This document shows positions 1 through 8,629 of a stretch of 64,000 bases of DNA, piece by piece. How positions within the stretch are numbered: position 1 is the first letter of the stretch; the number at the start of each line of letters is the position of its first letter. Made by a program: the position numbers and the translations under genes. The notes beneath the pieces are model-generated. The model did not search any database and was not told the origin of the DNA. It saw only the letters and a program-made list of their open reading frames with translations. The DNA comes from Nocardioides panzhihuensis (GTDB lineage Bacteria; Actinomycetota; Actinomycetes; Propionibacteriales; Nocardioidaceae): contig NZ_JACBZR010000001.1 in assembly GCF_013408335.1 (NCBI RefSeq), positions 3,883,501 to 3,947,500 on the forward strand, in the 5' to 3' direction.

Positions 1-208
1 CCATGGTCAGCATGAACGCGGTCGAGACCCACTGGGCGGCATGCTCGGTGACCCCGAAGCTGTTCATCAGGTTCGGGATCGCGTTGAGCATGATCGTCTC
101 GTTGAGGATCACCACGAAGGTGGCCAGCACGAGCAAGTTGATGACGGCAGGAGTACGCCGCTTCTCACCGTCCAAGGGACGGTGCGATGTTGTGACGGCA
201 GCAGTCAT
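1..208 (-). CDS. MFS drug exporter, DHA2 (EmrB/QacA) type, N-terminal part
   Basis: Only the first 69 codons are in the window; the gene runs off the left edge. Translation from the ATG at 208 gives a short polar N-terminus, then a first membrane helix (LLVLATFVVILNETIMLNAI) and the family signature LNETIMLNAIPNLM, followed by a region matching the loop into helix 2 (AQWVSTAFMLTM). This pattern is typical of 14-helix proton-driven drug exporters of the inner membrane. No substrate can be inferred. It lies downstream of the MDR gene on the same strand, 231 bp away, so it probably has its own promoter. Confidence 0.8.
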   Translation of the reverse strand, partial: MTAAVTTSHRPLDGEKRRTPAVINLLVLATFVVILNETIMLNAIPNLMNSFGVTEHAAQWVSTAFMLTM

Positions 209-377
209 GACGAGGTCCTCGGGTCGTACGCAGGGGCCCGTTGCCGCCCGCTCTCATAGATACATCGAACGGGTGGGGCCGATTTCGACATCACGCCACA
301 AGAAACTTTGCGAGCCCCCAGGCAGTGACACTCAATGGTCCCTTGCACAACCGGGGTGAGTCGAACGATATTCCGTA

Positions 378-437
378 CGTCACATCGTGCTGCGTCACAT
401 CGTGCTGCGTCACATCGCGCTAGGTCACGACGCTCTG
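378..437. repeat. Four tandem copies of a 15-bp repeat
   Basis: Copies start at 378, 393, 408 and 423. The first two are identical (CGTCACATCGTGCTG), the third differs at two bases and the fourth is more diverged. The array ends just before the stop codon of the MDR gene (440) and lies in the 231-bp gap upstream of the MFS exporter. Read on the minus strand it repeats TGTGACG at a constant 15-bp spacing, which could be half-sites for a regulator of the exporter or simply a slipped-strand repeat. Confidence 0.75.
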
Positions 438-439
438 CC

Positions 440-1408
440 TTACAGCGTGAAGACGACCTTCCCGAAGAGATCACCGGCGTGCATCGCCTCGAAGCCGGCC
501 TTGGCCTCGGTCAGCGGCATGGTGCGGTCGATCAGCGGGCGGGTGCCGGTCGCCTCGAGAAGGGAGACCAGGCTCGCCAGATCGTTGCGGGTGCCCATCG
601 TCGAGCCGATCACCTTCAGCTGCAGGAAGAAGATGTTGGTCAGCAGCGCGTCGTCGAGGTCGGCCCCCGACGTGGTGCCGCTGATGATGATCGCCCCTCC
701 CGGTCGCAGCGAGCGGACCGAGTGCTTCCAGGTCGCCCGCCCGACGGTCTCGATCACCGCGTCCACCTTGACCGGCAGCCGCTCACCCGACGCCAGCGCC
801 TCGTGGGCGCCGAGCTCGAGGGCACGTTTCTGCTTCGCCTCGTCGCGCGAGGTGGCGTAGACCTTCAGACCGGCCGCCCGCGCGAGCGTGATCGCCGCGG
901 TCGCCACTCCCCCGCCGGCGCCCTGCACCAGCACCGAGTCGCCCGCCTTGAGCCCGCCCTGGGTGAACAGCATCCGGTAGGCCGTCAGCCACGCCGTCGG
1001 CAGGCAGGCCGCCTCCTCGAAGGACATGCCGTCGGGCTTCGCCACCACGTTGCGCCGCGGCACTACGACCTTCTCGGCGAAGGTGCCCTGGTGGCGCTCG
1101 GAGAGCAGCGACCGCTTCGGGTCGAGGGTCTCGTCGCCGGTCCAGTCGGGCGAGGAGATCACCGAGTGCACGACGACCTCGTTGCCGTCCTCGTCGAGCC
1201 CGGCCGCGTCGCAGCCGAGGATCATCGGCAGCGACTCGGCCTTGAGCCCGACCCCCTGCAGTGACCACAGGTCGTGGTGGTTGAGCGAGGCCGCCTTGAC
1301 GGTGACGGTCGTCCACCCGTCCGGTGCCACCGGGTCGGGCCGCTCGCCCAGCACCAGGCCGGAGATCGGGTCGTCGGATGAGAACTTCTCGGCGTACGCA
1401 GCGAACAT
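440..1408 (-). CDS. Zinc-binding-type dehydrogenase / quinone oxidoreductase (MDR superfamily)
   Basis: A 322-residue medium-chain dehydrogenase/reductase. The N-terminal GroES-like half contains the [12 protein letters not shown] stretch and GCDAAG. The Rossmann half has the dinucleotide-binding motif [13 protein letters not shown] and a cofactor-specificity loop YATSRDEAK. The cysteine/glutamate ligands of catalytic and structural zinc are not evident, so it resembles zeta-crystallin-like NADPH:quinone oxidoreductases. The ATG is preceded by GGAGG at only 1 nt, too close for normal initiation, so the mRNA may be leaderless or the start may differ slightly. Substrate unknown. Confidence 0.85.
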   Translation of the reverse strand: MFAAYAEKFSSDDPISGLVLGERPDPVAPDGWTTVTVKAASLNHHDLWSLQGVGLKAESLPMILGCDAAGLDEDGNEVVVHSVISSPDWTGDETLDPKRSLLSERHQGTFAEKVVVPRRNVVAKPDGMSFEEAACLPTAWLTAYRMLFTQGGLKAGDSVLVQGAGGGVATAAITLARAAGLKVYATSRDEAKQKRALELGAHEALASGERLPVKVDAVIETVGRATWKHSVRSLRPGGAIIISGTTSGADLDDALLTNIFFLQLKVIGSTMGTRNDLASLVSLLEATGTRPLIDRTMPLTEAKAGFEAMHAGDLFGKVVFTL

Positions 1409-1467
1409 GCCTCCGACCCTACCGACTCGGACGGTTGCCCGATCGAGGTACGCAGATGGCGGGACGC

Positions 1468-2679
1468 TCAGGCCCGAGCGACCCCGTCGATCCGGGCAGC
1501 GGCGGCGACGGCAGCGGCCACGGCGGGGCCGACCCGCGGGTCGAACGGCTCGGGGATGATCTTGACCTCCGACAGCTCGTCCTCGACCAGCGCCGCCAGG
1601 GCCTGGGCCGCGGCGAGCTTCATCCCCTCGGTGATCGAGGAGGCGTGGACGTCGATCGCACCCCGGAAGATGCCGGGGAAGGCGAGCACGTTGTTGATCT
1701 GGTTGGGGAAGTCCGAGCGACCGGTGGCGACGATGCTGGCGTACTTGTGCGCCACGTCGGGGTGGATCTCCGGGTTCGGGTTGGCCATCGCGAAGACGAT
1801 CGCCTGCTCGGCCATGGTCGCGACGAACTCCTCGGGGACGGTGCCGCCGGAGAGGCCGACGTAGACGTCGGCACCGTCGAGCACCTCAGCCAGCGAGCCC
1901 GAGCGGCCGGTGATGTCCGCGGTCACCTCGGCGATCGCCTTCTTGGAGGCGGTCAGATCGGAGCGGGTGGAGGAGATGACGCCCTTGCGGTCGAGCAGGG
2001 CGAGGTCCTTGATGCCGAACTCGAGCAGGATCTTGGCGACCGCCACGCCCGCGGCGCCGGCGCCCGAGATGACCACGCGGGTCGACTCCGGGGTGCGGCC
2101 GGTCAGCTTCAGCGCGTTCATCAGCGCAGCCAGGGTGACCACGGCGGTGCCGTGCTGGTCGTCGTGGAAGACCGGGATGTCGAGCGCCTCCTTGAGGCGG
2201 TCCTCGATCTCGAAGCAGCGCGGCGCGGAGATGTCCTCGAGGTTGATGCCACCGAAGCTCGGCGCCATCCGGATGACGGTCTCGACGATCTCGTCGACGT
2301 CGGTGGTGTCCAGGCAGATCGGGATCGAGTCGACGCCGCCGAACTCCTTGAACAGCACCGCCTTGCCCTCCATGACCGGCATCGCGGCGGCCGGGCCGAT
2401 GTCACCCAGTCCGAGCACCGCGGTGCCGTCGGTGACGACCGCGACGGTGTTGGGCACCCAGGTGAAGGTGCGGGCGAGCTCCGGCTGCTCGGCGATCGCG
2501 GTGCAGACTCGCGCGACGCCGGGGGTATAGGCCATCGACAGCGATGCCTTGTCGGAGACCGATGCGGTCGCCGCGATCGCCATCTTGCCGCCACGGTGGA
2601 GCTCGAACACCGGGTCGCCGTCGTAGGCGGTGGGCACGGTGGTCGCGGTGGGTTCGGTGGACAGGGTGGACTCGGTCAT
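1468..2679 (-). CDS. NAD(P)-dependent malic enzyme
   Basis: A 403-residue malic enzyme that decarboxylates malate to pyruvate while reducing NAD(P). The N-terminal malic domain shows [12 protein letters not shown] and the lysine region HRGGKMAI; metal and substrate residues lie in the [10 protein letters not shown] region; the NAD-binding domain contains [15 protein letters not shown]. The length fits the short bacterial form without the phosphotransacetylase tail of MaeB. The start at 2679 is chosen because TGGAGG lies about 8 nt upstream; a longer reading frame to 2847 has no ribosome site. It stands alone, with 188 bp of non-coding DNA upstream. Confidence 0.93.
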   Translation of the reverse strand: MTESTLSTEPTATTVPTAYDGDPVFELHRGGKMAIAATASVSDKASLSMAYTPGVARVCTAIAEQPELARTFTWVPNTVAVVTDGTAVLGLGDIGPAAAMPVMEGKAVLFKEFGGVDSIPICLDTTDVDEIVETVIRMAPSFGGINLEDISAPRCFEIEDRLKEALDIPVFHDDQHGTAVVTLAALMNALKLTGRTPESTRVVISGAGAAGVAVAKILLEFGIKDLALLDRKGVISSTRSDLTASKKAIAEVTADITGRSGSLAEVLDGADVYVGLSGGTVPEEFVATMAEQAIVFAMANPNPEIHPDVAHKYASIVATGRSDFPNQINNVLAFPGIFRGAIDVHASSITEGMKLAAAQALAALVEDELSEVKIIPEPFDPRVGPAVAAAVAAAARIDGVARA

Positions 2680-2868
2680 TGGGGGCCTCCAGAAACTACG
2701 GACTCGGGACGTCGGGCGTTCGAACGCGAGCCGAGGGGTGGAGCCGCGCATGGCGCCATCTACAGGGATGTGGTGCCCGGATGGCAGTTTCCCACAGGCT
2801 ACCGGAGGAAGCGGTTGATGTTTCCTACAAGGTGACCAAGCCCTCATCTGGAGCCCTCGTCCAGAGAT

Positions 2869-3219
2869 TCACCTCAGGATGCGCGGGCGCGGCCAGAGTC
2901 GGCCCACGACCACAGCGATCACGTCGGCGTCCACCACGGGCCCGCGATGACGGGAGTCGATCACCCCCGGGGCGGCCGGGTTGTCCGAGAGCAGCCACCA
3001 CCCGGGACGGCCGGACGCGGTCGTACGCCGCTCCACCGCGCGCTTCACCACGACCGCGCCGTCGGCGAGCCGGGCGACGACCACAGACCCAGGCTCCGGC
3101 GTACGTCGGTAGGAGACCAACAACCGGTCCCCTGCCTGCAGCGTCGGCACCATCGAGTCCCCGACGACCTTCGCCATCCCCCAGGCGTGTCGGGGTGCCC
3201 TGGTCGCGATGTCATCCAT
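2869..3219 (-). CDS. sodX: Nickel-type superoxide dismutase maturation protease
   Basis: A 116-residue S26-family (signal-peptidase-like) serine protease. The catalytic Ser22 lies in GDSMVPTL and the general-base lysine is Lys59 in VVVKRAV, a Ser/Lys dyad as in LexA and signal peptidase. There is no membrane anchor, so it acts in the cytoplasm. The family is known to remove the propeptide of Ni-SOD so that the nickel hook can form. It is divergent from sodN with 54 bp between start codons. An alternative start at Met15 (3177) would still keep the active site. Confidence 0.9.
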   Translation of the reverse strand: MDDIATRAPRHAWGMAKVVGDSMVPTLQAGDRLLVSYRRTPEPGSVVVARLADGAVVVKRAVERRTTASGRPGWWLLSDNPAAPGVIDSRHRGPVVDADVIAVVVGRLWPRPRILR

Positions 3220-3227
3220 GCGGAGTA

Positions 3228-3248
3228 GTGTCGCAATCAGTAGGACAC
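3228..3248. promoter_or_regulatory. Inverted repeat in the sodX-sodN intergenic region
   Basis: GTGTC at 3228-3232 and GACAC at 3244-3248 form an inverted repeat with an 11-bp spacer inside the 54-bp divergent promoter region of sodX and sodN. It could bind a regulator that controls both genes. It does not obviously match the known Nur box, so this is a weak candidate. Confidence 0.3.
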
Positions 3249-3273
3249 ATGAACACTCTTTGAGAGGACCCGC

Positions 3274-3675
3274 ATGTTCGCGCGACTTTTCGCTCCCACC
3301 ATCGAGGTCTCGGCCCACTGCGACCTGCCCTGCGGCGTCTACGACCCCGCCCAGGCCCGCATCGAGGCCGAGTCCGTCAAGGCAGTCATCGCCAAAGCCC
3401 TGGACAGCGACGACCCCGACTTCCGCACCCGCGCCGTGCTCATCAAGGAACAGCGCTCCGAGCTCGTCAAGCACCACCTGTGGGTGCTGTGGACCGACTA
3501 CTTCAAGCCCCCGCACTTCGAGAAGTACCCCCAGCTCCACACCCTCGTCAACGAGGCCACCAAGCTCGCCGGCGCCTCCGGCACCAAGGGCACCCTCGAC
3601 CTCGAGGTAGCCGACAAGCTCCTCGCCAAGATCGACGAGATCGCCGAGATCTTCTGGGCGACCAAGAAGGCCTGA
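3274..3675 (+). CDS. sodN: Nickel superoxide dismutase
   Basis: A 133-residue Ni-SOD precursor, which converts superoxide to oxygen and peroxide in the cytoplasm. The propeptide is MFARLFAPTIEVSA and the mature protein starts at His15 with the nickel hook HCDLPCGVY: His15 (mature His1), Cys16, Cys20 and the conserved Tyr23 are all present. The rest is the expected four-helix bundle and the length is normal. GAGAGGA lies just upstream of the ATG. The adjacent divergent sodX is its maturation protease, and a perfect hairpin at 3702-3733 ends the transcript. Confidence 0.97.
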   Translation: MFARLFAPTIEVSAHCDLPCGVYDPAQARIEAESVKAVIAKALDSDDPDFRTRAVLIKEQRSELVKHHLWVLWTDYFKPPHFEKYPQLHTLVNEATKLAGASGTKGTLDLEVADKLLAKIDEIAEIFWATKKA

Positions 3676-3701
3676 GTCTTCGCAAGATCTCAGACCGTAC
3701 G

Positions 3702-3733
3702 CCGCAGCCGCTCCGATCCCGGAGCGGCTGCGG
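3702..3733 (+). terminator. Hairpin terminator after sodN
   Basis: CCGCAGCCGCTCC at 3702-3714 pairs perfectly with GGAGCGGCTGCGG at 3721-3733 across a 6-nt loop, 27 bp after the sodN stop. No U-tract follows, as is common in high-GC actinobacteria. Confidence 0.7.
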
Positions 3734-3807
3734 TGCGTTCAGGGGTCACCGCGACCGATCTCGTTGCATAATCATCGCGACGCCCATCAGAAGGACTGAC
3801 AACCCAG

Positions 3808-4188
3808 ATGCCCCAGGTCGAGCTGCGCCTTCCCGCAGAAGGTGCTTACGTCTCCGTGCTGCGTACGACGACCGCCGCGCTCGCCGCGCGCCTCGACTTC
3901 ACCCTCGAGGACATCGAGGACCTGCGGATGGCCGTCAGCGAGGCGGCGGCGATCTGTCTGGAGTGTGCCGCGGAGGCCGCCGATCTGGACATCGTCTTCG
4001 ACATCGGCACAGACACCGTCGGGGTCACCGTGACCACGACCTGCGACGCCGAAGCCGAGATCGACGAGGAGAGCTTCGCCTGGCAGGTGCTCACCACGCT
4101 CGCCAGGGAGGTCACCGCCACCCCCGACGGTGATCAGCTCAGGATCTCCCTGGTCGCCGGAGCGACCCCGCTTGGAGCCGCGCGCTGA
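3808..4188 (+). CDS. RsbW/SpoIIAB-like anti-sigma factor (HATPase domain)
   Basis: A 126-residue GHKL-ATPase-fold protein. LEDIEDLRMAVSEAAAICLE matches the N-box helix of RsbW-type anti-sigma kinases, although the usual Asn appears replaced (E-A-A-A-I), and the C-terminal part is rich in beta strands with a weak G1/G2 region. The family binds and inhibits sigma factors of the SigB/SigF group. The sigma gene begins one base after this stop codon, the classic rsbW-sigB arrangement. No anti-anti-sigma gene is adjacent, so the activating partner is presumably elsewhere. Confidence 0.8.
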   Translation: MPQVELRLPAEGAYVSVLRTTTAALAARLDFTLEDIEDLRMAVSEAAAICLECAAEAADLDIVFDIGTDTVGVTVTTTCDAEAEIDEESFAWQVLTTLAREVTATPDGDQLRISLVAGATPLGAAR

Positions 4189-4189
4189 C

Positions 4190-4987
4190 ATGGCGCAGGA
4201 GACGATTCGGTCGTCGAGGTCCCGGAGCGCCAGCGAGGTGGATGGAGCCCGCGCCCGCTCCCGCGAGCTCTTCACGGCCCTTGCCGGACCCGGCCTGACC
4301 GACGCGGAGCGGACCGCTGCGCGCGATGAGCTCGTCCACCTCAACATGGCGCTGGTGGAGTACTGCGCCTCCCAGTTCTTCGGACGCGGCGAGCCGCACG
4401 AAGACCTCGTCCAGGTCGGCGTGGTCGGCCTCCTCAACGCGGTCGACCGCTACGACCTCTCCCGCGACGTGGAGTTCTCCACCTACGCGGTGCCGACCAT
4501 CCTCGGGGAGATCAAGCGCTACTTCCGCGACAGCCGCTGGGCCGTCAGCGTCCCCCGTCGCCTTCGCGACCTCCAGCAGAACCTCCGCGAGGCCACCGCA
4601 GAGCTCTCCCAGGAGCTCGGCCGCTCCCCCACCGCCCGCGACCTCGCCGCCCGGCTCGGCGTGAGCCTCGAGACCGTCGTCGAGGGCCTGGAGTCCAGCA
4701 ACGCGTACGCAGCGCTGTCGCTCGACGCCGAGAGCGAGGAGACCGCGCCGATGCTCGACTCGCTGACCGCCCACGACCTGCGCCTGGACGACGTCGAGGT
4801 TCGGGAGTCGATCAAGCCGGTGCTCGACAGCCTCTCCGCACACGAGAAGCAGGTGCTGATGCTGAAGTTCTTCCGCAACAAGACCCAGACCGAGATCGCC
4901 GCCGAGATCGGCGTGTCCCAGATGCAGGTCTCGCGGCTGCTCAACCGCTCGCTCGTCCAGCTCCGTAAGGCGCTGGAGGAGGACTAG
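4190..4987 (+). CDS. SigB/SigF/SigG-family RNA polymerase sigma factor
   Basis: A 265-residue sigma-70 group 3 protein. Region 2 contains LVQVGVVGLLNAVDRYDLSRDVEFSTYA and the -10 recognition helix; region 3 runs through PRRLRDLQQNLREA; region 4 ends with the HTH TQTEIAAEIGVSQMQVSRLL. It directs RNA polymerase to general-stress or differentiation promoters. The start at 4190 is preferred over an upstream one at 4130 because it follows the anti-sigma stop with a 1-nt gap, implying translational coupling. Its stop lies 3 bp from the convergent membrane-protein gene. Confidence 0.92.
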   Translation: MAQETIRSSRSRSASEVDGARARSRELFTALAGPGLTDAERTAARDELVHLNMALVEYCASQFFGRGEPHEDLVQVGVVGLLNAVDRYDLSRDVEFSTYAVPTILGEIKRYFRDSRWAVSVPRRLRDLQQNLREATAELSQELGRSPTARDLAARLGVSLETVVEGLESSNAYAALSLDAESEETAPMLDSLTAHDLRLDDVEVRESIKPVLDSLSAHEKQVLMLKFFRNKTQTEIAAEIGVSQMQVSRLLNRSLVQLRKALEED

Positions 4988-4990
4988 CCG

Positions 4991-5362
4991 CTACTGCTCT
5001 TCGAGCGCGGCGATGCTCGGCGGGGCGAAGATGCCCACGAGCGCGATCGCCGCGACCAGCACCAGTCCGCCCGTGATCGCGAGGTCCTCGCGCAGGTTCC
5101 AGGCCAGGCCGAGCACGATCAGCTGGACGAGCACCAGGGGCGCCCTCGACCACGACTCCAGGCGCCAGATCTTGTACGCGCACCAACCGATGCCGGCCGC
5201 GCACAGCAGGAAGAACAGCCCGCCCGCGACGGCGGTCGTGAGCGAGGAGGCCTCTGGGATGCGTACGAACTCCAGCGCTCCCCACAGCAGCAGCGCGGCA
5301 GTCTCGAGGCCTGCGGCGAACACGGCCAGTAGAAGGGTCCAGGGGCGATGCGGGGCGGTCAC
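4991..5362 (-). CDS. Hypothetical four-helix membrane protein
   Basis: A 123-residue protein with four predicted membrane helices: about 8-28, 42-65 (AVAGGLFFLLCAAGIGWCAY), 73-90 and 96-113. Loops are short and there are no catalytic motifs. I do not recognise a named family, although small proteins of this layout are common in Nocardioides-like genomes. The start is GTG at 5362. It is convergent with the sigma gene and divergent from whiB1. Confidence 0.7.
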   Translation of the reverse strand: MTAPHRPWTLLLAVFAAGLETAALLLWGALEFVRIPEASSLTTAVAGGLFFLLCAAGIGWCAYKIWRLESWSRAPLVLVQLIVLGLAWNLREDLAITGGLVLVAAIALVGIFAPPSIAALEEQ

Positions 5363-5654
5363 CTCAGCAGCCTAGAACGCTGTCCCAGACTCGGGGAATT
5401 CGCGGAAGCATACACCACGGCATTTTTGGGTAACTCACCGCGTTACCGAATTGTCTAGCATCAGGAAGACGGAGTGTTACGGTCCGGTGACGAAGCAGAC
5501 ACTGGTTAGGGGTTGTTTCGGCGTCCATTTCTTGGAACTGTAGGAACAGCACGCACGTGAAGACATTCACACATCCCCGCCACGTGCCCACTCGCAGGGT
5601 CTCGAACCACCAAGGCCTTGCCCATCCTATGTCAGAAAGAGGGTCTACCCAGCC
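5363..5654. promoter_or_regulatory. Long intergenic region upstream of whiB1, with inverted repeat
   Basis: A 292-bp gap that is AT-richer than its surroundings. GGTAAC at 5429-5434 and GTTACC at 5442-5447 form a perfect inverted repeat with a 7-bp spacer, a good operator candidate. Just downstream are TTGTCT and TAGCAT-like words that could be part of a promoter. This would leave a whiB1 leader of roughly 150-180 nt. No coding sequence is seen here. Confidence 0.5.
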
Positions 5655-5909
5655 ATGGATTGGCGCCACCGTTCGGCTTGTCTCGATGAAGACCCGGAAC
5701 TGTTCTTCCCCATTGGAAACACCGGCCCGGCTATCCTCCAGATCGAGGAAGCCAAGCAGGTCTGCCGGCGTTGCGACGTCCGGGAGCAGTGTCTTCAGTG
5801 GGCTCTTGAGGCCGGTCAGGACCACGGCGTGTGGGGTGGATTGAGCGAGGACGAGCGTCGTGCGCTGAAGCGCCGCAACGCCCGTTCCCGTGTCCGCACC
5901 GCCGTCTGA
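5655..5909 (+). CDS. whiB1: WhiB1-type iron-sulfur transcription regulator
   Basis: An 84-residue Wbl protein. The four cluster-ligating cysteines are Cys9, Cys37, Cys40 and Cys46, the same numbering as mycobacterial WhiB1, followed by the G(V/I)WGG turn (GVWGG) and a basic C-terminal tail (RRALKRRNARSR). Members hold a 4Fe-4S cluster sensitive to nitric oxide and bind the primary sigma factor; WhiB1 is essential in mycobacteria. It has a long upstream region with a perfect inverted repeat. Its 3' end faces pdtaS. Confidence 0.95.
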   Translation: MDWRHRSACLDEDPELFFPIGNTGPAILQIEEAKQVCRRCDVREQCLQWALEAGQDHGVWGGLSEDERRALKRRNARSRVRTAV

Positions 5910-5946
5910 CCAACCCCTAGAGGCCATCAACCCCCTAGAGATCCAC

Positions 5947-7437
5947 CTAGAGCTCCAACGGCAGCTCGACCGCAGCTCTCGCCCCGTGACCATCAGGCCG
6001 GGGCCCCAACGAGAGTCGGCCACCGAGCTCGCCTTCGACGAGAGTCTTCACGATCGACAACCCCAAGTTTGTCGATGTGTCGAGACTGAACCCGTCGGGC
6101 AGTCCGTGACCATCGTCCTCGATCGTCACCTGGAGATGCCCGGCGGGTTGCTGTCGTACGGACATCATGATCTTGCCCGTCTCGGGGTCACCTGGACCGC
6201 TGCCGCGGTAGCCGTGCTCGACTGCGTTCTGCAACAGCTCGGTGACGATCATCGCCATCGGCGTGGCCACTTCCGACGGCAGCGACCCGAACGAGCCCTC
6301 ACGGCGCACCCGCACCGCCACGCCGACCGAGGTGACCTCTCCGACCATGGAAGCGAGCCGGTCGGCGATCTCGTCGAACTCGACGGTCTCCTCGACAGCC
6401 TGCTGGGAGAGGATCTCGTGGACCAGCGCGATCGATCCGACCCGGCGTACGGCCTCGTTCAGTGCGTCCTGTGCCACCCCGGAGTCGACGCGGCGCGACT
6501 GCATCCGCAGCAGCGCGGCCACGGTTTGTAGGTTGTTCTTCACTCGGTGGTGGATCTCGCGGATCGTGGCGTCCTTGGTGACGAGCTCACGATCGCGCCG
6601 GCGCAGGTCGGTGACGTCGCGCAGCAGCACCAGCGCACCGATCGCCTCGCCGCGCGGCCGAAGCGGGATCGAGCGCATGATGATCGCCATGACGCCGGTG
6701 TCGATCTCGGTGTCGCGGTGCGCCCGTCCGCCGAGCACCGCGCTCAGCGTCTCCTCGTCGGGGCGCTTGCGCGGTGGCACCAGAGCGCGGGTCATCCCGG
6801 CGAGGGACTGGCCGGCGAGATCGCCGGAGAGGCCCAGCCTGCGGAAGACCGAGAGCGCGTTGGGGCTGGCGTAGTCGACGACGCCGCCGGCATCCACGCG
6901 GACGAACCCGTCCCCCACCCGAGGGGTGTCGGTGTGGTCGCTGCGCTGGCCGATCGCGGGGAAGAAGCCGTTCGCGACCATCTGGGTCAGGTCGTTGGCC
7001 GTCTGCAGGTAGGAGAGCTCGAGCTTGGAGGGAGTGCGGACGCCGAGCAGGTTGGTGTTGCGACTCAGCACCGCGATGATCCGGCCGGCGCGGCGTACCG
7101 GGATGGTCTCGACCCGCACCGGGAGATCGTCGCGCCACTCCGGGTCGCCCTCGCGCACCAGCCGGCCGACGTCGACGGCGTCGTCGAGGGTGGCGTGGCG
7201 TCCCTTCGGCACGAACATGCCGACGATGTCGTCGACGTAGGCCGTCGGACCGGTCGTAGGACGCATCTGACCGGCCGCCCAGAAGCCGTTGCCGGACTTG
7301 TCGGGCAACCACAGCACCAGGTCGGCGAAGGAGAGATCTGCCAGGATCTGCCAGTCGGCCATGAGCAGCTGAAGCCACCCGACGTCATCGCCGTCGAGGT
7401 CGGTGTGGTGCTGGGCAAGCTCACTCAGAGTGGGCAC
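5947..7437 (-). CDS. pdtaS: PdtaS-type sensor histidine kinase
   Basis: A 496-residue soluble kinase with no membrane helices, close in length to mycobacterial PdtaS. It has an N-terminal GAF-like domain (about 1-155), a PAS domain (about 165-280), then a HisKA_2 dimerisation domain with REIHHRVKNNLQT, phosphoacceptor His296/297, and an HATPase domain (ELLQNAVEHG, EDDGHGLP). The family phosphorylates an ANTAR-domain RNA-binding antiterminator (PdtaR), not encoded here. GTG at 7437 is chosen because the longer frame up to 8532 is only the antisense of the next gene. Confidence 0.9.
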   Translation of the reverse strand: MPTLSELAQHHTDLDGDDVGWLQLLMADWQILADLSFADLVLWLPDKSGNGFWAAGQMRPTTGPTAYVDDIVGMFVPKGRHATLDDAVDVGRLVREGDPEWRDDLPVRVETIPVRRAGRIIAVLSRNTNLLGVRTPSKLELSYLQTANDLTQMVANGFFPAIGQRSDHTDTPRVGDGFVRVDAGGVVDYASPNALSVFRRLGLSGDLAGQSLAGMTRALVPPRKRPDEETLSAVLGGRAHRDTEIDTGVMAIIMRSIPLRPRGEAIGALVLLRDVTDLRRRDRELVTKDATIREIHHRVKNNLQTVAALLRMQSRRVDSGVAQDALNEAVRRVGSIALVHEILSQQAVEETVEFDEIADRLASMVGEVTSVGVAVRVRREGSFGSLPSEVATPMAMIVTELLQNAVEHGYRGSGPGDPETGKIMMSVRQQPAGHLQVTIEDDGHGLPDGFSLDTSTNLGLSIVKTLVEGELGGRLSLGPRPDGHGARAAVELPLEL

Positions 7438-7521
7438 GGCGACAGCGTAGATGTAGACCAAGGTATGCGCATTGCGCGGGTCGGATGTCCACGCGTGGGC
7501 GGGTTTGGCAGGATGTCCCCC

Positions 7522-8361
7522 ATGTCGGAGGCGTACTGGCGGGAGGTTCACTCGACCGGTCTCGCTGTACCCACGGACCGGCCGCTCGGTGACCTCACCA
7601 TCGAGCTCACCCGGATGCTCGGCGACCCCGACCCGGACGTACGCAGCGGACTGGCCGTTCCTGCCCTGTCGACGTGGATCCAGCGCGGTGTCTACGACGA
7701 CCTGCTCGCCGGCCTGGGCGACGGGATGGCCGCCGGTCTCGTAGTCGGCCTCGGTGACTCCGGCAACAACGGCGTCTTCCGCCGGGCCTCCTCGGTCGAG
7801 GCCCTGGCCGAGTGCATCGCCCGCGACAACGCGCGCTCGCTGGTGCGCGCGGAGAAGGTGCTGGAGTGGGGCGACCGGATCGCCACCTGGCTGCTGCGCG
7901 AGCGCGACCTGCGGGCCTTCGTCCCCGAGCGCGGTTGGGCACACGCGGTCGCGCGGGGCGCCGACGCCCTCGGCATCCTGGCCGCCTCCGAGCACCTCGG
8001 CAAGCCGGAGCTGACGGTGATCCTCGACGTCGTCGCCGACCGGGTGCTCGCCCGCGGCGACACGATCTACGCCCACGGTGAGCCCGACCGGCTGGCGTCG
8101 GCCACGATGGCCGTGCTGCGCCGCAACCTGGTCCCGCTCAACATCATGGAGCCGTGGATCAACCGGATCGTCACCGTCGCCACCGCCACCCCGGAGACCC
8201 CCGACCGGGACCCGTTCCTGCTCACCGGGAACGCCGAGGCGTTCCTCCGGGCCCTCTACCTTCAGCTCGCGCTCAGCCACGACCCCCCGCAGATCCGTGG
8301 CGACCTGCTGCTGGTCGTCGTCGCGGCCCTGAAGCGGTCCAACCGGGCATACCTCGGCTGA
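7522..8361 (+). CDS. DUF2785-like protein, helical-repeat hypothetical
   Basis: A 279-residue mostly helical protein. LTRMLGDPDPDVRSGLAVPALSTWI near the start and the overall HEAT-like pattern resemble the DUF2785 family, for which no biochemical role is known. No catalytic motif or signal peptide is visible. It is divergent from pdtaS with 84 bp between starts. An in-frame ATG nine bases upstream (7513) is possible, but GGCAGGA fits the start at 7522 better. Confidence 0.75.
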   Translation: MSEAYWREVHSTGLAVPTDRPLGDLTIELTRMLGDPDPDVRSGLAVPALSTWIQRGVYDDLLAGLGDGMAAGLVVGLGDSGNNGVFRRASSVEALAECIARDNARSLVRAEKVLEWGDRIATWLLRERDLRAFVPERGWAHAVARGADALGILAASEHLGKPELTVILDVVADRVLARGDTIYAHGEPDRLASATMAVLRRNLVPLNIMEPWINRIVTVATATPETPDRDPFLLTGNAEAFLRALYLQLALSHDPPQIRGDLLLVVVAALKRSNRAYLG

Positions 8362-8464
8362 ACCGCCGACCGGCGGACAGGGGCGAATTTCACGTCTCAG
8401 CGCCGGGTTTGAGAGACTGTCCCGAGGCCCCTCGGGGTCACGTACCCCAATGGAGGAGATCATC

Positions 8465-8539
8465 ATGGGCAAGACTGGCCGCAAGCGCCGCGCGCGCCGC
8501 AAGAAGGGCGCGAACCACGGCAAGCGCCCCAACAGCTGA
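8465..8539 (+). CDS. 50S ribosomal protein bL37 (24 residues)
   Basis: A tiny gene encoding the highly basic peptide MGKTGRKRRARRKKGANHGK followed by RPNS. The ANHGKRPN ending and run of Arg/Lys match bL37, the actinobacterial large-subunit protein first seen in mycobacterial ribosome structures, where it threads between rRNA domains. It has a strong ribosome site (GGAGGAG) 7-8 nt before the ATG and a perfect 15-bp terminator hairpin after the stop. It is small enough to be missed by gene callers. Confidence 0.92.
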   Translation: MGKTGRKRRARRKKGANHGKRPNS

Positions 8540-8555
8540 GCTGTTGAAATGACGT

Positions 8556-8585
8556 GAGAGCCCCAGCCGATCGGCTGGGGCTCTC
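8556..8585. terminator. Perfect palindromic terminator between bL37 and rsrA
   Basis: GAGAGCCCCAGCCGA at 8556-8570 is directly followed by its exact reverse complement at 8571-8585. It lies 17 bp after the bL37 stop and 44 bp beyond the rsrA stop on the other strand, so it can serve both transcripts. Confidence 0.75.
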
Positions 8586-8629
8586 GTCGCGTCTGGGCCC
8601 TTGTTCTGGGGCCTCGTTCTGGGGCCTCG

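Noticed and set aside
3..359. 118-codon plus-strand frame at the left end
   Set aside because: It opposes the MFS exporter start, whose translation shows a typical first transmembrane helix.
2680..2847. N-terminal extension of malic enzyme
   Set aside because: No ribosome site and no family similarity; GGAGG precedes the start at 2679.
7438..8532. Minus-strand extension of pdtaS to 861 codons
   Set aside because: This part is antisense to the DUF2785-like gene and bL37, reads as Arg/Gly/Asp-rich low-complexity sequence, and lacks a ribosome site; GTG 7437 gives the normal PdtaS length.
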